Shown here: in pieces, positions 1 to 8,310 of the stretch
Layout: every line of letters starts with the position of its first letter
Numbering within the stretch: the stretch's first letter is position 1
From: Propionibacteriaceae bacterium
GTDB lineage: Bacteria; Actinomycetota; Actinomycetes; Propionibacteriales; Propionibacteriaceae
DNA: 64,000 nucleotides
Assembly (NCBI GenBank): GCA_031285845.1
Contig: JAITVK010000018.1
Location: 124,001-188,000 of the forward strand
Direction of reading: 5' to 3'
Translations under genes and position numbers: made by a program
The notes under the pieces: model-generated
Told to the model about the DNA's origin: nothing
What the model saw: the letters and a program-made list of their open reading frames with translations, nothing else
Databases searched by the model: none

Positions 1-482
1 CGGCCTGGATGGGCGGCCAAAAACTTCAGCAACTCGAACTCGGTGTAGGTCAGATCCAGCGGGTTGTCGTCGAGCCACACCGAGTACGCCGCCTCGTCGA
101 TCACCACCCCGCCGGCCGTCACCCGGGTGGTCGCGCCTTCCTGCGGAGAAGTCGCCAAGCGCAGCCGGGTCTCGATCTCGGCCGGGCTGGCCGACTCAGC
201 CAGGAAGTCATCACACTCCCATGCGCCGGAGTACGTCGCCAGCCCGCCTTCAGACAAGATGATCAGTCGCGGGATCCCGACACCGGCGGTGGCGAACATG
301 TGGCAGAGGTTTTTGGCTGCGCCGAGGTCACGGCGGGCGTCGATCAGGATGACGTCGGCTCCAGCCGATTCGGTCAAGACCTGGTCGCGTGGGGATTTGA
401 TGGCGATGGTGTGGGGCAGCAGCGTCAGGGGAGGGAAGGGGTCAGCCGCGGTGCTGGGTGTGATCAGTAAAACTGTAGCCAT
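1..482 (-). CDS. glnR: GlnR-like OmpR-family response regulator, 3' end cut by window edge
   Basis: Reading leftward from an ATG at 482 gives 160 residues before the window ends, so the C-terminal part of the DNA-binding domain is missing. Residues 1-112 form a receiver-like domain with Asp48 in a VILIDARRD strand, at the phospho-acceptor position, and residues 125-160 begin a winged-helix domain (LDLTYTEFELLKFLAAHPG). The loose N-terminus (LLPHTIAI) and the LSEGGL segment match actinobacterial GlnR, the orphan regulator of nitrogen assimilation genes, better than MtrA or PhoP. In this family the receiver often lacks a full acidic pocket and no partner kinase is encoded nearby. Purines (AGGAGGA) lie just upstream of the start as a ribosome site. 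The family call is strong; the exact regulon cannot be told from here. Confidence 0.85.
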   Translation of the reverse strand, partial: MATVLLITPSTAADPFPPLTLLPHTIAIKSPRDQVLTESAGADVILIDARRDLGAAKNLCHMFATAGVGIPRLIILSEGGLATYSGAWECDDFLAESASPAEIETRLRLATSPQEGATTRVTAGGVVIDEAAYSVWLDDNPLDLTYTEFELLKFLAAHPG

Positions 483-583
483 TTTCCTCCTCCTGGTGGG
501 AAGACTACCGGAAAGCCGAACCTCATGGCGCGATCACCGCCCGTCGGCCCGATCGGCGGCCACCGCGCGGCTATGCTGGAGCC

Positions 584-685
584 ATGGCGGTGTTCAGCTT
601 GTGGATGATGGTCGCGCTGACCAGCTTGGTCGGCGTCAGCGTGCTGATCTGGGTGGTGCAGTTGTTCCGGACCCTGGATCACTGA
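584..685 (+). CDS. 33-residue single-pass membrane peptide, function unknown
   Basis: ATG at 584 opens a 33-residue frame ending in TGA at 683-685. About 22 residues (FSLWMMVALTSLVGVSVLIW) are hydrophobic, followed by a short polar tail ending RTLDH. A TATGCT hexamer at 572-577 lies 6 nt before the ATG, the same geometry as several other genes here, which suggests a leaderless transcript. It sits between the divergent glnR-like gene and the nitrobindin-like gene. I do not recognise a family. It could be a genuine small membrane protein or a chance frame; the promoter spacing and the hydrophobic composition favour a real gene. Confidence 0.45.
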   Translation: MAVFSLWMMVALTSLVGVSVLIWVVQLFRTLDH

Positions 686-762
686 TCCCACCGCGACTGC
701 CACAATCATCCTCCGCACCAACCCATCGGCGCGTGCCCGCGCCCCAAGAAAGGAACTCCATC

Positions 763-1263
763 ATGGCGTTTGAGATCGACTCGAGAATGCGGCCCGAGCT
801 GCTCGGCTTGGCTTGGATGATCGGGCATTGGGAGGGTACCGGCAACGGGCATCACCTCGGCGGGGACGAGTTCGAGTTCACCGCGACCGTGGATGTCGCC
901 GAGAACGGCGGGGCCTACCTGTCGTACGTCATGCAGATCTTCGTCACCGACGATGAGGGTCGTCCGATTCAGGCGTTGGGGATGGAGACCGGGTTTTGGC
1001 GTCCGAAAGCCAACGGCGAGGTCGAAGTGGTCATCGCCCATCCGGAGGGGGTCGCCGAGATCTATCTCGGCAAGATCGAGGGAGCCAAGATCGAGCTCAC
1101 GACCGATGTCGTGGCGCGTACCGTCACCGCTGACATCCCGCTCAGTGGCGGGCATCGGTTGTACGGCAATGTCGAATCCGACCTGATGTTCGCCTACGAC
1201 GCTGGGACGACCGAATATCCGATTCAGCCCTATCTGTGGGCCAGACTGCGCCGCGTCGGCTGA
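763..1263 (+). CDS. Nitrobindin-like beta-barrel protein (DUF1794/THAP4 heme-binding fold)
   Basis: A 166-residue protein, about the usual length of bacterial nitrobindins. The GxWxGxG signature is present at residues 21-27 (GHWEGTG), followed by alternating strands typical of a ten-stranded barrel. Nitrobindins bind ferric heme through one His near the C-terminus, in a QPHLxAxL-like context, and act on nitric oxide or peroxynitrite. Here that segment reads QPYLWARL, so the expected axial His appears to be Tyr157. The protein may therefore not bind heme in the normal way. The ATG at 763 is preceded by AAGGAAC, so this start is preferred over longer upstream extensions of the frame. It lies upstream of ygfZ in the same direction. 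Confidence 0.8.
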   Translation: MAFEIDSRMRPELLGLAWMIGHWEGTGNGHHLGGDEFEFTATVDVAENGGAYLSYVMQIFVTDDEGRPIQALGMETGFWRPKANGEVEVVIAHPEGVAEIYLGKIEGAKIELTTDVVARTVTADIPLSGGHRLYGNVESDLMFAYDAGTTEYPIQPYLWARLRRVG

Positions 1264-1448
1264 TCGGGGCCGGTGGCCACGGTTCACACCATGGTCGACA
1301 GTCCGGCGAGGTCAGCCGCGTCGGTTGATTGGGCCACGGCCATCGTCCGCCTGATGGTCGACAATCTGCCGATCGCGCCGCTCCGACTGGCCTCAGCCCT
1401 GGCGCTCCGTCGCATGATGGTCGGCTGGCCGTCGCCTAGACTGGAGTC

Positions 1449-2456
1449 ATGACGACAGTGGTGATCGAACAAGGCGTCGATCGGGGTTTGATCTGGCATT
1501 GTGGCTCTCCGCTGACCGAACAGCGTAGTCTGGTGGCGTCGCTGTCCCCGAACGCCCGCGACGATCGACCGGTGATGGTGGATCTGTCGAATCGCGAGGT
1601 CGTACGTTTGACTGGGGCGGATCGGGTGAACTACCTGAATCTGATCGGAACGGCCAAGTTGGACAGTCTGGCGCCAGGTTCCTCAGCCACCACCTACTTC
1701 TTGGACCCACACGGCCACATCATCGACCACCTGGGGCTGGTGGCCGATGATGACGCGCCGGTGTTGTGGGGGTCGACCGAGCCTGGACGCGGCGCTGAGC
1801 TGGTCGCCCGACTGAATCAGTGGCGTTTTCGTCTGGACGTCGAGGCCACGGTCGTCCCCGATGTGGCAGTGGTGTGGAGTTCTGCCCCGATGATCTCGAT
1901 CGCGGTTCGTCACGGCGTCGACGACACTCTAGGCGGTCACGAGATATTCGTCCCCCGCCATCAGGTGGGCACGATTCTGGCCGAGGGGAACCCCGTCGGG
2001 GTGTGGGCGTTGAGTGCCGTACGCGTGGCCGCTGGTGTGCCTCGGATCGGAGTCGACACCGATCATCGGACGATCCCGAACGAGCTGGGTGTGCCCTCGC
2101 AGGCCGTGTCACTGGACAAGGGGTGTTATCCCGGCCAGGAGACGGTTGCGAAGGTTCACAACGTGGGTCGGATCCCGCGTCGGCTGGTACGAGTGCATTT
2201 GGACGGTAGTGCGGAGCCCTTCATCGACCCGGGTGCGATCCTGCGAGACCGCGACGGCGACCCGATCGGGCGGTTGGGCCAAATGGCCTACCACTACGAA
2301 ATGGGTCCGATCGGATTGGGGTTGGTCAACCGTGGTGTCGACGATTCAGCCCCGGCTCAGGTCGATGGGGTCGCGGCCACGATCGAGTCGTTGGTGTCGC
2401 CTGACGCCGGACTGCATGTCGGCAGCGGGGTTGGGCAGCACCAACGACTGAAGTGA
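1449..2456 (+). CDS. ygfZ: YgfZ/GcvT-like folate-binding protein, iron-sulfur cluster maintenance
   Basis: The 335-residue product carries the YgfZ signature K-G-C-Y-x-G-Q-E at residues 224-231 (KGCYPGQE), with the conserved Cys226. The N-terminal two thirds resemble the aminomethyltransferase (GcvT) fold, and a short C-terminal beta-barrel follows. YgfZ proteins bind tetrahydrofolate and assist assembly or repair of certain Fe-S enzymes; they are not glycine-cleavage enzymes. A TAGACT hexamer at 1437-1442 ends 6 nt before the ATG, so the mRNA is probably leaderless. The gene converges on ppa. Length and motif are typical and I see no damage. Confidence 0.9.
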   Translation: MTTVVIEQGVDRGLIWHCGSPLTEQRSLVASLSPNARDDRPVMVDLSNREVVRLTGADRVNYLNLIGTAKLDSLAPGSSATTYFLDPHGHIIDHLGLVADDDAPVLWGSTEPGRGAELVARLNQWRFRLDVEATVVPDVAVVWSSAPMISIAVRHGVDDTLGGHEIFVPRHQVGTILAEGNPVGVWALSAVRVAAGVPRIGVDTDHRTIPNELGVPSQAVSLDKGCYPGQETVAKVHNVGRIPRRLVRVHLDGSAEPFIDPGAILRDRDGDPIGRLGQMAYHYEMGPIGLGLVNRGVDDSAPAQVDGVAATIESLVSPDAGLHVGSGVGQHQRLK

Positions 2457-2567
2457 GGACTGTCGGTCGAGTCGGCTCTTCTGTCGACTGAACCGGTCGA
2501 CTCAGATGGCGAACGATCGTCGGCCGTGAACCACAGACGACGCGGGCGACAAGGTCAGCCCGACGAA

Positions 2568-3119
2568 TCAGTCGACTTGGGTGAACTCGTTGGCGTACGA
2601 GGTCGACTCGGCCCGCTTCCAGGACTGGTGGATCTCTCGTTCGGCCTGAGCTCGTCCCACCCACACCGCGCCCTCGACAGATTTGCCTGGCTCCAGATCC
2701 TTGTAGACGCTGAAGAAGTGCTCGATCTCCAGCAGAGTCAGATCGGGCAGATCGGTCAGTTCCCGGATGGTGGCTTGGCGCTGGTCGGCGGTGGCGATGC
2801 ATAAGACCTTGTCGTCTCCGCCTTTCTCATCGGTCATCCGGAACATCCCGATGGCGCGGCACTCGATCAGCGCTCCAGGAAACGTCGGCTCTTGGAGGAT
2901 CACCATGGCGTCCAAAGGATCGCCGTCTTGACCCAAGGTGCCTTCGATGAAGCCATAGTCGTTCGGATACTGCGTCGAGGTGAACAACGTACGATCTAGT
3001 CGGATACGACCCGTGTCGTGATCCATCTCGTACTTGTTCTTCGTCCCTTTGGGGATTTCGATCGTCACATCGAAATGCAGGGCTGGTTCCATATGGGGGT
3101 GTTGAAAACTACTGGCCAC
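2568..3119 (-). CDS. ppa: Inorganic pyrophosphatase, family I
   Basis: Hydrolyses pyrophosphate to two phosphates in the cytoplasm, driving biosynthetic reactions forward. The 183-residue protein has the family signature DGDPLD (residues 65-70) and further metal-binding aspartates in DEKGGDDK (near 97-103), followed by the conserved [13 protein letters not shown] segment. The GTG at 3119 has GAGGAGG four bases upstream on the minus strand, so I chose it over the internal ATG at 3092, which would give the more common shorter N-terminus. The gene is transcribed in the same direction as tal, which lies upstream of it, and converges on ygfZ. Confidence 0.95.
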   Translation of the reverse strand: MASSFQHPHMEPALHFDVTIEIPKGTKNKYEMDHDTGRIRLDRTLFTSTQYPNDYGFIEGTLGQDGDPLDAMVILQEPTFPGALIECRAIGMFRMTDEKGGDDKVLCIATADQRQATIRELTDLPDLTLLEIEHFFSVYKDLEPGKSVEGAVWVGRAQAEREIHQSWKRAESTSYANEFTQVD

Positions 3120-3209
3120 ACTGCCTCCTCGCGATTACTGTACGTGATGACATCAGCCAGTCTATCCGTTGGCCGGTGTCGCCACGAAGTCGGCTGGCCG
3201 GTTGTCGGT

Positions 3210-4313
3210 TCAGACAGCGGCCATCGCTTTGCCAACGGCCTCGACCACCTCAGCCCATGACGCGATGAACTTGTCGACGCCTTCGGTCTCCAAGGTCGAG
3301 GTGACATCGTCATAGTCGATGCCGATCCCGCGCAACTGCGCCCAGGTCGCGGTGGCCGGAGCGATCCAGCAGCGCACAGTGTCTCCGGCGATGTTGGCAT
3401 GGTCGGCGGCGGCCCGCAGTGTCGCCTCGGGCATCGTGTTGACGCAGTGACGTCCGACCAATTCATCGACGTACATCGTGTCAGGGTAGGCCGGGTTCTT
3501 CACTCCGGTGGAGGCCCACAGTGGGCGCTGGTAATTCGCGCCGGCGGCCTTCAACTGCGCGAAACGGTCGGATTCGAAGACTTTGAGGTAGACGTCATAG
3601 GCCATGCGAGCGTTGGCCAGAGCAGCCTTGCCTTTCAAATCGGTGGCGGCTTTGGTCCCGATGGCGTCGAGACGTCGATCGACCTCGGTGTCGACCCGCG
3701 AGATGAAGAAGGAGGCCACCGAGTGGATGTTCGAGATGTCCTGGCCCAGATCCAGCGCGTCTTCCAAGCCGCCCAAGTACGCCTCCATGACTTCGCGGTA
3801 GCGGTCCAGCGAGAAGATCAGGGTCGCGTTGACGCTGATTCCGGCTCCGACTGCGGCGCGAATCGCGGGCAAGCCCTGGCTGGTCGCAGGGATCTTCACC
3901 ATCACGTTGGGGCGGTCGACCAAGCTTTGGAGGGTTTGCGCCGCTTCGACGGTCTGGGCGGTGTCATGGGCCAAAGTCGGATCGACTTCGATCGAGACCC
4001 GTCCGTCGTAGCCGCGGCTGGACTGGTAGACGTCCGCGAACAGGTCGCAGGCCTGGGCGACGTCGGCGGCCATCAGGGAGCGGATGGCTTCGGTCACGGT
4101 GGCCGATTGGGCTTTCAGCTCAGCCAAATCGGCGCCGTACTGGCTCATGTCGGCGAAGGCTTGGGCGAAGATGGTCGGATTGGTGGTGACCCCGGCGACA
4201 CCGTCAGACGTGATCAGAGCCTTGAGGCTGCCGCTGGTCAGACGGTCACGGGACAGGTCGTCGAGCCAAATGGACACGCCCGCGTCACGCAGGGCTTGGA
4301 GTCGTTCATTCAT
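3210..4313 (-). CDS. tal: Transaldolase, actinobacterial long form
   Basis: Transfers a dihydroxyacetone unit between sedoheptulose 7-phosphate and glyceraldehyde 3-phosphate in the non-oxidative pentose phosphate pathway. The 367-residue protein has the TTNPTIF segment near the N-terminus and the Schiff-base lysine Lys140 in NVMVKIPAT. The length suits the class found in actinobacteria rather than the short E. coli-type or TalC-type enzymes. On the minus strand, TAGAGT at 4325-4320 lies 6 nt before the ATG at 4313, so the transcript is probably leaderless. The partner transketolase is not in the window. Confidence 0.95.
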   Translation of the reverse strand: MNERLQALRDAGVSIWLDDLSRDRLTSGSLKALITSDGVAGVTTNPTIFAQAFADMSQYGADLAELKAQSATVTEAIRSLMAADVAQACDLFADVYQSSRGYDGRVSIEVDPTLAHDTAQTVEAAQTLQSLVDRPNVMVKIPATSQGLPAIRAAVGAGISVNATLIFSLDRYREVMEAYLGGLEDALDLGQDISNIHSVASFFISRVDTEVDRRLDAIGTKAATDLKGKAALANARMAYDVYLKVFESDRFAQLKAAGANYQRPLWASTGVKNPAYPDTMYVDELVGRHCVNTMPEATLRAAADHANIAGDTVRCWIAPATATWAQLRGIGIDYDDVTSTLETEGVDKFIASWAEVVEAVGKAMAAV

Positions 4314-4521
4314 GGGATCACTCTAGCTGGGGATTCCGGTCACGGCGGCCCGACACCCCATTCATGGAATCTCATTGATGACCGCGGTGATGTGGCGCGC
4401 TGCGAGCGCGAGACCGAGCACGTGTCTGGGTGGCCAGTGTCTTCCCGCGCCATGGACGGGTGATGGTGTGGCGCCGCACTTCCTCGCGAGGTGAGCGGCT
4501 GGGCCGCCGTGCGCTGCCGTC

Positions 4522-4968
4522 TCACCAGATCGCGGAGACCACCACGGCGACAATCGCTCCGAAGGCCATTCCGGCGACAACCTCAGCGGGGGTGTGACCA
4601 CGGGTGAGGTACGGGGTGGCGATCGACGTGTGCGATGAGTCGTCGTACGTCGGATGCTGACGAAGGATCTGTTCGATGGCGATCGATTGCTCGCCAGCGG
4701 CTCGCCTGACGTGGGTCGAGTCGTAGATGACGACCCCGGCGCCCACCCCGGCCAGGACGGCGACCGGGTTGGTGACGCCGAGCTTGATCACTGTTGTGAC
4801 GGCCAGTGCTGTCACCAAGGAGCTGTGCGAACTAGGCATCCCGCCCGAGGCGAAGAGTTCTCGCCAGGCGACTTGTCGGCGTCGTACGCTCCAATAGACC
4901 GCTTTGAGGAGCTGGGGCAGGCCGAAACCGAGGAGGACGGCGATGAGATAGGCGGCGGAGTTCTGCAT
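4522..4968 (-). CDS. Divergent PAP2 family membrane protein (YuiD/DUF212)
   Basis: A 148-residue integral membrane protein. The segments SGGMPSSHSSLV and GHTPAEVVAGMAFG match the divergent PAP2 (YuiD) family, related to the acid phosphatase/vanadium haloperoxidase fold; DSTHVRRAAGEQS supplies the middle conserved block. The cellular role of this family is not settled, though undecaprenyl or phosphatidyl phosphate hydrolysis has been suggested by analogy. The frame is open up to 5181, but the extra 71 residues are polar and low in family resemblance. The ATG at 4968 has AGGA seven bases upstream and begins the first membrane helix, so I placed the start there. Confidence 0.8.
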   Translation of the reverse strand: MQNSAAYLIAVLLGFGLPQLLKAVYWSVRRRQVAWRELFASGGMPSSHSSLVTALAVTTVIKLGVTNPVAVLAGVGAGVVIYDSTHVRRAAGEQSIAIEQILRQHPTYDDSSHTSIATPYLTRGHTPAEVVAGMAFGAIVAVVVSAIW

Positions 4969-5174
4969 GTGGGTTCCTGACGAGCTGGGGCTATCCCATG
5001 ATGTCACGGACATGCCGCGATGCAAACCCTTGTGGGGTTTGGTGAGCGCGCGGTGGTGGAACAGCACGCTGGCGCGGTTCGCGTCGTTCAGACGGGTGCG
5101 CGCGAGCTCGGGGAACACCGGCGCGCATCGACGAAACAGGGCCGACCGATCCAGTGTGGGGGTTTGGTGACCGG

Positions 5175-5202
5175 TTGACAATTACTCAAAAGATCGTAAA
5201 CT
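5175..5202 (+). promoter_or_regulatory. Sigma-70-like promoter of the tetronate cluster, first unit
   Basis: TTGACA at 5175-5180 and TAAACT at 5197-5202 are separated by 16 bp, inside an AT-rich stretch that stands out from the surrounding GC-rich DNA. A strong ribosome site (AAGGAGG) follows just before the GTG at 5261. The AT-rich spacer and flanks could also hold an operator. Confidence 0.6.
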
Positions 5203-5260
5203 GAATAATGAGACGAGGGCGAGCCGTCGCCCCGAACCCCGAAGGATCAAGGAGGAACCT

Positions 5261-6031
5261 GTGAACTATGCACCAACATTGACGATGACCGGCAAAGTCG
5301 GCATCGTCAGCGGCGCGGGAACCGGCATCGGTGCCGGTGTCGCGCTGGCGGTGGCCGAATTGGGCGCCGCCGTGGCGCTGATCGGACGTCGAGCCGACAA
5401 ACTGGCCGAAGTCGCCGCCACTATTCGCGACATGGGCGGAGTGGCGCTCGAGTGCCCCTGCGACGCGACCCACATGAACTCGATCGCGCCGACGGTGGCG
5501 AGCGTGCGCGACCAACTCGGTGAGATCGACTTTTTCGTCAACTCCGCCGGAGTCAACATTCAGCAGACCACCTTGGATGTCACTGAGGAGGCGTGGGACA
5601 CCGTGGTCGACCTGAACCTCAAGGCTGCCTTCTTCTGGTCACAAGCGGTGGCGAAGGCCATGATCGGCGCGGGACACGGTGGTCGTATCGTCCACATCTC
5701 GTCGCAGATGGGCGCAGTTGGATTCGCTAAGCGTGCAGTGTACGCCGCCAGCAAAGGCGGTCTGGTGAACATGACGCGGGTTCTCGCCCTCGAACTGGCT
5801 GACGCCGGGATCCGGGTCAACTGTGTGGGACCGACTTTCGTCGACACGCCTTTGGCTCGAAAAATGTTGGAGGATCCCCAGATCGCCGCCCAAGTCATGC
5901 CGAGGATTCCGATCGGTCGGATGGGTTCGGTCGATGAAGTGGCCGCGGCTGTGGTCTACCTGTTGTCGCCTGGCGCCGATCTGGTGACCGGGCATCATTT
6001 GTTGGTCGACGGTGGCTGGACAGCGCAGTAG
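5261..6031 (+). CDS. SDR-family oxidoreductase (3-ketoacyl reductase-like) in tetronate cluster
   Basis: A classical short-chain dehydrogenase of 256 residues. The cofactor loop SGAGTGIG is at 17-24, the NSAG variant of NNAG near 94-97, and the catalytic Ser148, Tyr161 and Lys165 are all present. The C-terminus (TGHHLLVDGGW) is typical. The substrate cannot be read from sequence. Its position directly before a 3-hydroxyacid dehydrogenase and upstream of a DUF1537 kinase and PdxA2 points to oxidation or reduction of a sugar acid. The GTG start follows AAGGAGGAACCT. The spacing to the next gene is 9 nt, so the two are likely cotranscribed. Confidence 0.85.
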   Translation: MNYAPTLTMTGKVGIVSGAGTGIGAGVALAVAELGAAVALIGRRADKLAEVAATIRDMGGVALECPCDATHMNSIAPTVASVRDQLGEIDFFVNSAGVNIQQTTLDVTEEAWDTVVDLNLKAAFFWSQAVAKAMIGAGHGGRIVHISSQMGAVGFAKRAVYAASKGGLVNMTRVLALELADAGIRVNCVGPTFVDTPLARKMLEDPQIAAQVMPRIPIGRMGSVDEVAAAVVYLLSPGADLVTGHHLLVDGGWTAQ

Positions 6032-6040
6032 GAGGATGTC

Positions 6041-6931
6041 ATGACGATTGGTGTGATTGGTGTTGGACGAATGGGCTGGCCGATGGCCGCCCGAGTCGTC
6101 GAGGCTGGCATGGAGGTGGTGGGCACGGACGCGAGAGCCGAGGTGGTGGCGAAACTGCCACAGATCGGCGTACGAACGGCTGAGAGTCCGAAACAGGTGA
6201 GCGAACAGGCTTCGACGACGATTCTGATGGTGATGAACGCCGCGCAGGCCGACGAGGCCATTTGGGGTCCGGACGGTTTCGCCGAAGGCGCAACGCCCGA
6301 CAGCGTGCTCGTCACGATGGCGAGCCTGCCGGCGACGTACGTCCAGCAACTAGCGGTCAAAGCCGCTGGCCTGTTCTCGGTCGTGGACTGCCCGGTGTCC
6401 GGCGGAGTCGAAGGCGCTGAGGCGGGGACTTTGACGCTGATGGTGGCCGGGGATCCCGCCACCGTGGATCGGATCGAACCGGTGTTGGCCGCTGTCGGCT
6501 CGCGGGTGTTCAGGATCGGCAAGACTCCAGGTCTGGGCTGTGTCATGAAGTCGATCAATCAGGCGATGTTCCTGTCCAGCCTGGTCACGTGCGCCGAAAT
6601 GGTTCTGACCGGGGTCAAAGCCGGGTTGGATCCTGACGTCGTGGTCGAAGTGGTCTCGAAGAGCAGCGGCGACAGTTGGGCGTTGCGCAACCGGTTGCCG
6701 CTGGTGTGGCGCAACGACTATGTCTCGGGCGGCGCGTTGGACCTGATGGTGAAAGACATCGGCGGCGCGCTGACGTTGGCTGACGAGTTGGGCGTGGACT
6801 CCACGGTGACCAAGGCGGCCGCCCGGATCGTTCAGGAAGGGTACGACGCCCATCATGGCCTCGGCGACGATCCGCTGATCATTCAAACGATGGAGGAACG
6901 TAACGGGGTACTCCTACGACCGGCCAGTTGA
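6041..6931 (+). CDS. NAD(P)-dependent 3-hydroxyacid dehydrogenase, L-threonate dehydrogenase-like
   Basis: The 296-residue protein belongs to the 3-hydroxyisobutyrate / tartronate semialdehyde / L-threonate dehydrogenase family. It has the Rossmann motif GVGRMG (7-12), the substrate-binding DCPVSGG (116-122) and the catalytic Lys170 in KSINQAM, with Asn173. In known tetronate pathways LtnD oxidises L-threonate at C2. The usual downstream isomerase (OtnI) and aldolase (OtnC) are not in the window, so the product may instead feed the neighbouring SDR or the DUF1537 kinase route. An AGGAGG ribosome site overlaps the end of the SDR gene. The choice of LtnD over other family members rests on gene context. 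Confidence 0.8.
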   Translation: MTIGVIGVGRMGWPMAARVVEAGMEVVGTDARAEVVAKLPQIGVRTAESPKQVSEQASTTILMVMNAAQADEAIWGPDGFAEGATPDSVLVTMASLPATYVQQLAVKAAGLFSVVDCPVSGGVEGAEAGTLTLMVAGDPATVDRIEPVLAAVGSRVFRIGKTPGLGCVMKSINQAMFLSSLVTCAEMVLTGVKAGLDPDVVVEVVSKSSGDSWALRNRLPLVWRNDYVSGGALDLMVKDIGGALTLADELGVDSTVTKAAARIVQEGYDAHHGLGDDPLIIQTMEERNGVLLRPAS

Positions 6932-6968
6932 CGGCGGGAATCGCAGGTTCCAAGCTGGGGGGGTCGGC

Positions 6969-7032
6969 TGTGGGTCTAGGTTTCGTCGCGCGGTGAGCTC
7001 CCCCGAACTGTGACTCGAAACCTAGACCCGCA
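6969..7032. repeat. Long inverted repeat between the dehydrogenase and regulator genes
   Basis: Two 17-nt arms, 6969-6985 and 7016-7032, are reverse complements except for one position that would be a G-U pair in RNA. The core reads GGGTCTAGGTTTCG in the left arm. The loop is 30 nt and GC-rich. No U-run follows on either strand, so it is not a standard intrinsic terminator. It could be a regulator-binding site, an RNA hairpin ending the upstream unit, or a small REP-like repeat. Confidence 0.7.
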
Positions 7033-7181
7033 GAGATCGTACGGCGATCCGCGCGGGTCGAACCGCGCTGTCCTGGGTCGCGATTTGGTCGCGCCTTGGT
7101 GTTGGGACCTCATCGGCTGAGGCTGAGTTTCGGGGGTAGTGGGCGTCACGTGGGGCCTGGGGGCTAATTCACAGTGAACTG

Positions 7182-7210
7182 TTGATTGGTAGAGGGTCCG
7201 GGGTTAGGAT
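7182..7210 (+). promoter_or_regulatory. Promoter of the YhfZ-type regulator gene, leaderless geometry
   Basis: TTGATT (7182-7187), a 17-bp spacer and TAGGAT (7205-7210) end 6 nt before the ATG at 7217, so transcription should begin at or next to the start codon. Just upstream, TTCACAGTGAA at 7168-7178 is a perfect 5-1-5 palindrome that could be an operator. Confidence 0.6.
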
Positions 7211-7216
7211 GCGGTC

Positions 7217-8209
7217 ATGGATTCAAGTCAAGCCGTGGCCGCATCCTTGGACGCCACCTTCGTACGTCTGCAGCGCGCGACCACCTCGACGCTGAAAGCG
7301 ATCACGATCGATGTGCTCGGGTTGGACAAAGGCGACACGCTGCCGAAAGGTGATGTGTATCGCGAGCGTCTGGGCGTCGGCTCGGGCACCGTGCAGCAAG
7401 CCTTTTCGATCCTGTCCGACGCCGGCGCTTTGAAGACGAAGTCGCGCGGCCATTTGGGCCGGGTCATCACCACACTGCGACCGAGTCGGTTGTGGCAATT
7501 GGCCGGATTGGATCCGGTCCGCTTCATTCTGCCGCCGCGCGGCCCGGGCGAAGTCAGAGCGATGGCGGAGTTCATCACCGAGGCGATGAGCGGGGTGGGC
7601 ATTCCCTGCGTCATCGATCATGTCGGCGGGGCACGGCGTCGATTCGCGGCCATCGAATCCGGCAAGGCCGACGTGGTGTGCGTCTCCTCGGGTTTCGCTG
7701 ACCTGGAGTTGAGCCAGGCGCGCTCTGACATCGGGCTGATCCGTCATCCGCGCGGAACCTACTATGCGCCAGGACGGCTGGTGGTGCTGCGTCATCCAGC
7801 TCGCCCAACAGGTCGCCGGGTGGCGATCGATCCGACATCGGCCGATCAGGCTGGTCTCACGCGGGCAGAGTTCCCAGCCGATCAAGGGTACGAGTATGTC
7901 GAGACGGACTTTCCGTCGATCCCGGTCAAGCTGTTGGCCGGTGTGGTCGACGCCAGCATCTGGCACGAGATGCGGACTTTGATTCCGCCGAGGTTGGCGG
8001 GGCTAGAGGTCGATCAACCGACCAGACCGGCCACTCGTGAGCTGCTCGACCGCTCTTCGGCTGCGGTGTTCGTCTATTCGACTCGACGCAGCGAGTTGCA
8101 CGCCATCGTGGGCGCGCTGGGTTCGAGCAAGTTCGCCGCCGCCGTCGCCGCCTGCACTGATCCGCAAGCCGATGCCGCCGACCGGGTGGATTTGGCCTGG
8201 GTTGTGTGA
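7217..8209 (+). CDS. YhfZ-type transcriptional regulator (GntR-like N-terminus, binding-protein-like C-terminus)
   Basis: The 330-residue product resembles E. coli YhfZ in layout. A winged helix-turn-helix lies near residues 45-90 (LGVGSGTVQQAFSILSDAG). A C-terminal ligand-binding domain of the YhfZ_C type follows, with VDASIWHEM near residue 240 matching VDAVIW in YhfZ. Such proteins are thought to sense a small metabolite, and here the likely ligand is a sugar acid or its phosphate. The gene sits between the two oxidoreductases and the transporter/kinase/dehydrogenase unit, all on the same strand, which fits a local regulator. No ribosome site is seen, in agreement with a leaderless message. 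The family call is from memory of YhfZ and is moderately firm; the effector is inferred. Confidence 0.7.
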   Translation: MDSSQAVAASLDATFVRLQRATTSTLKAITIDVLGLDKGDTLPKGDVYRERLGVGSGTVQQAFSILSDAGALKTKSRGHLGRVITTLRPSRLWQLAGLDPVRFILPPRGPGEVRAMAEFITEAMSGVGIPCVIDHVGGARRRFAAIESGKADVVCVSSGFADLELSQARSDIGLIRHPRGTYYAPGRLVVLRHPARPTGRRVAIDPTSADQAGLTRAEFPADQGYEYVETDFPSIPVKLLAGVVDASIWHEMRTLIPPRLAGLEVDQPTRPATRELLDRSSAAVFVYSTRRSELHAIVGALGSSKFAAAVAACTDPQADAADRVDLAWVV

Positions 8210-8310
8210 CTGAACAACCCGGTTCGTCCTCTCGATGTCTGACCGGGATCGTGACGATATCAGCCTAGCCTGTCGCTGCGCGGCCACTCGGATGATTCGG
8301 TGGACGCCAT

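Noticed and set aside
4340..4601. Short minus-strand frames between tal and the PAP2-like gene
   Set aside because: No ribosome site or family resemblance; one overlaps the end of the PAP2-like gene in another frame.
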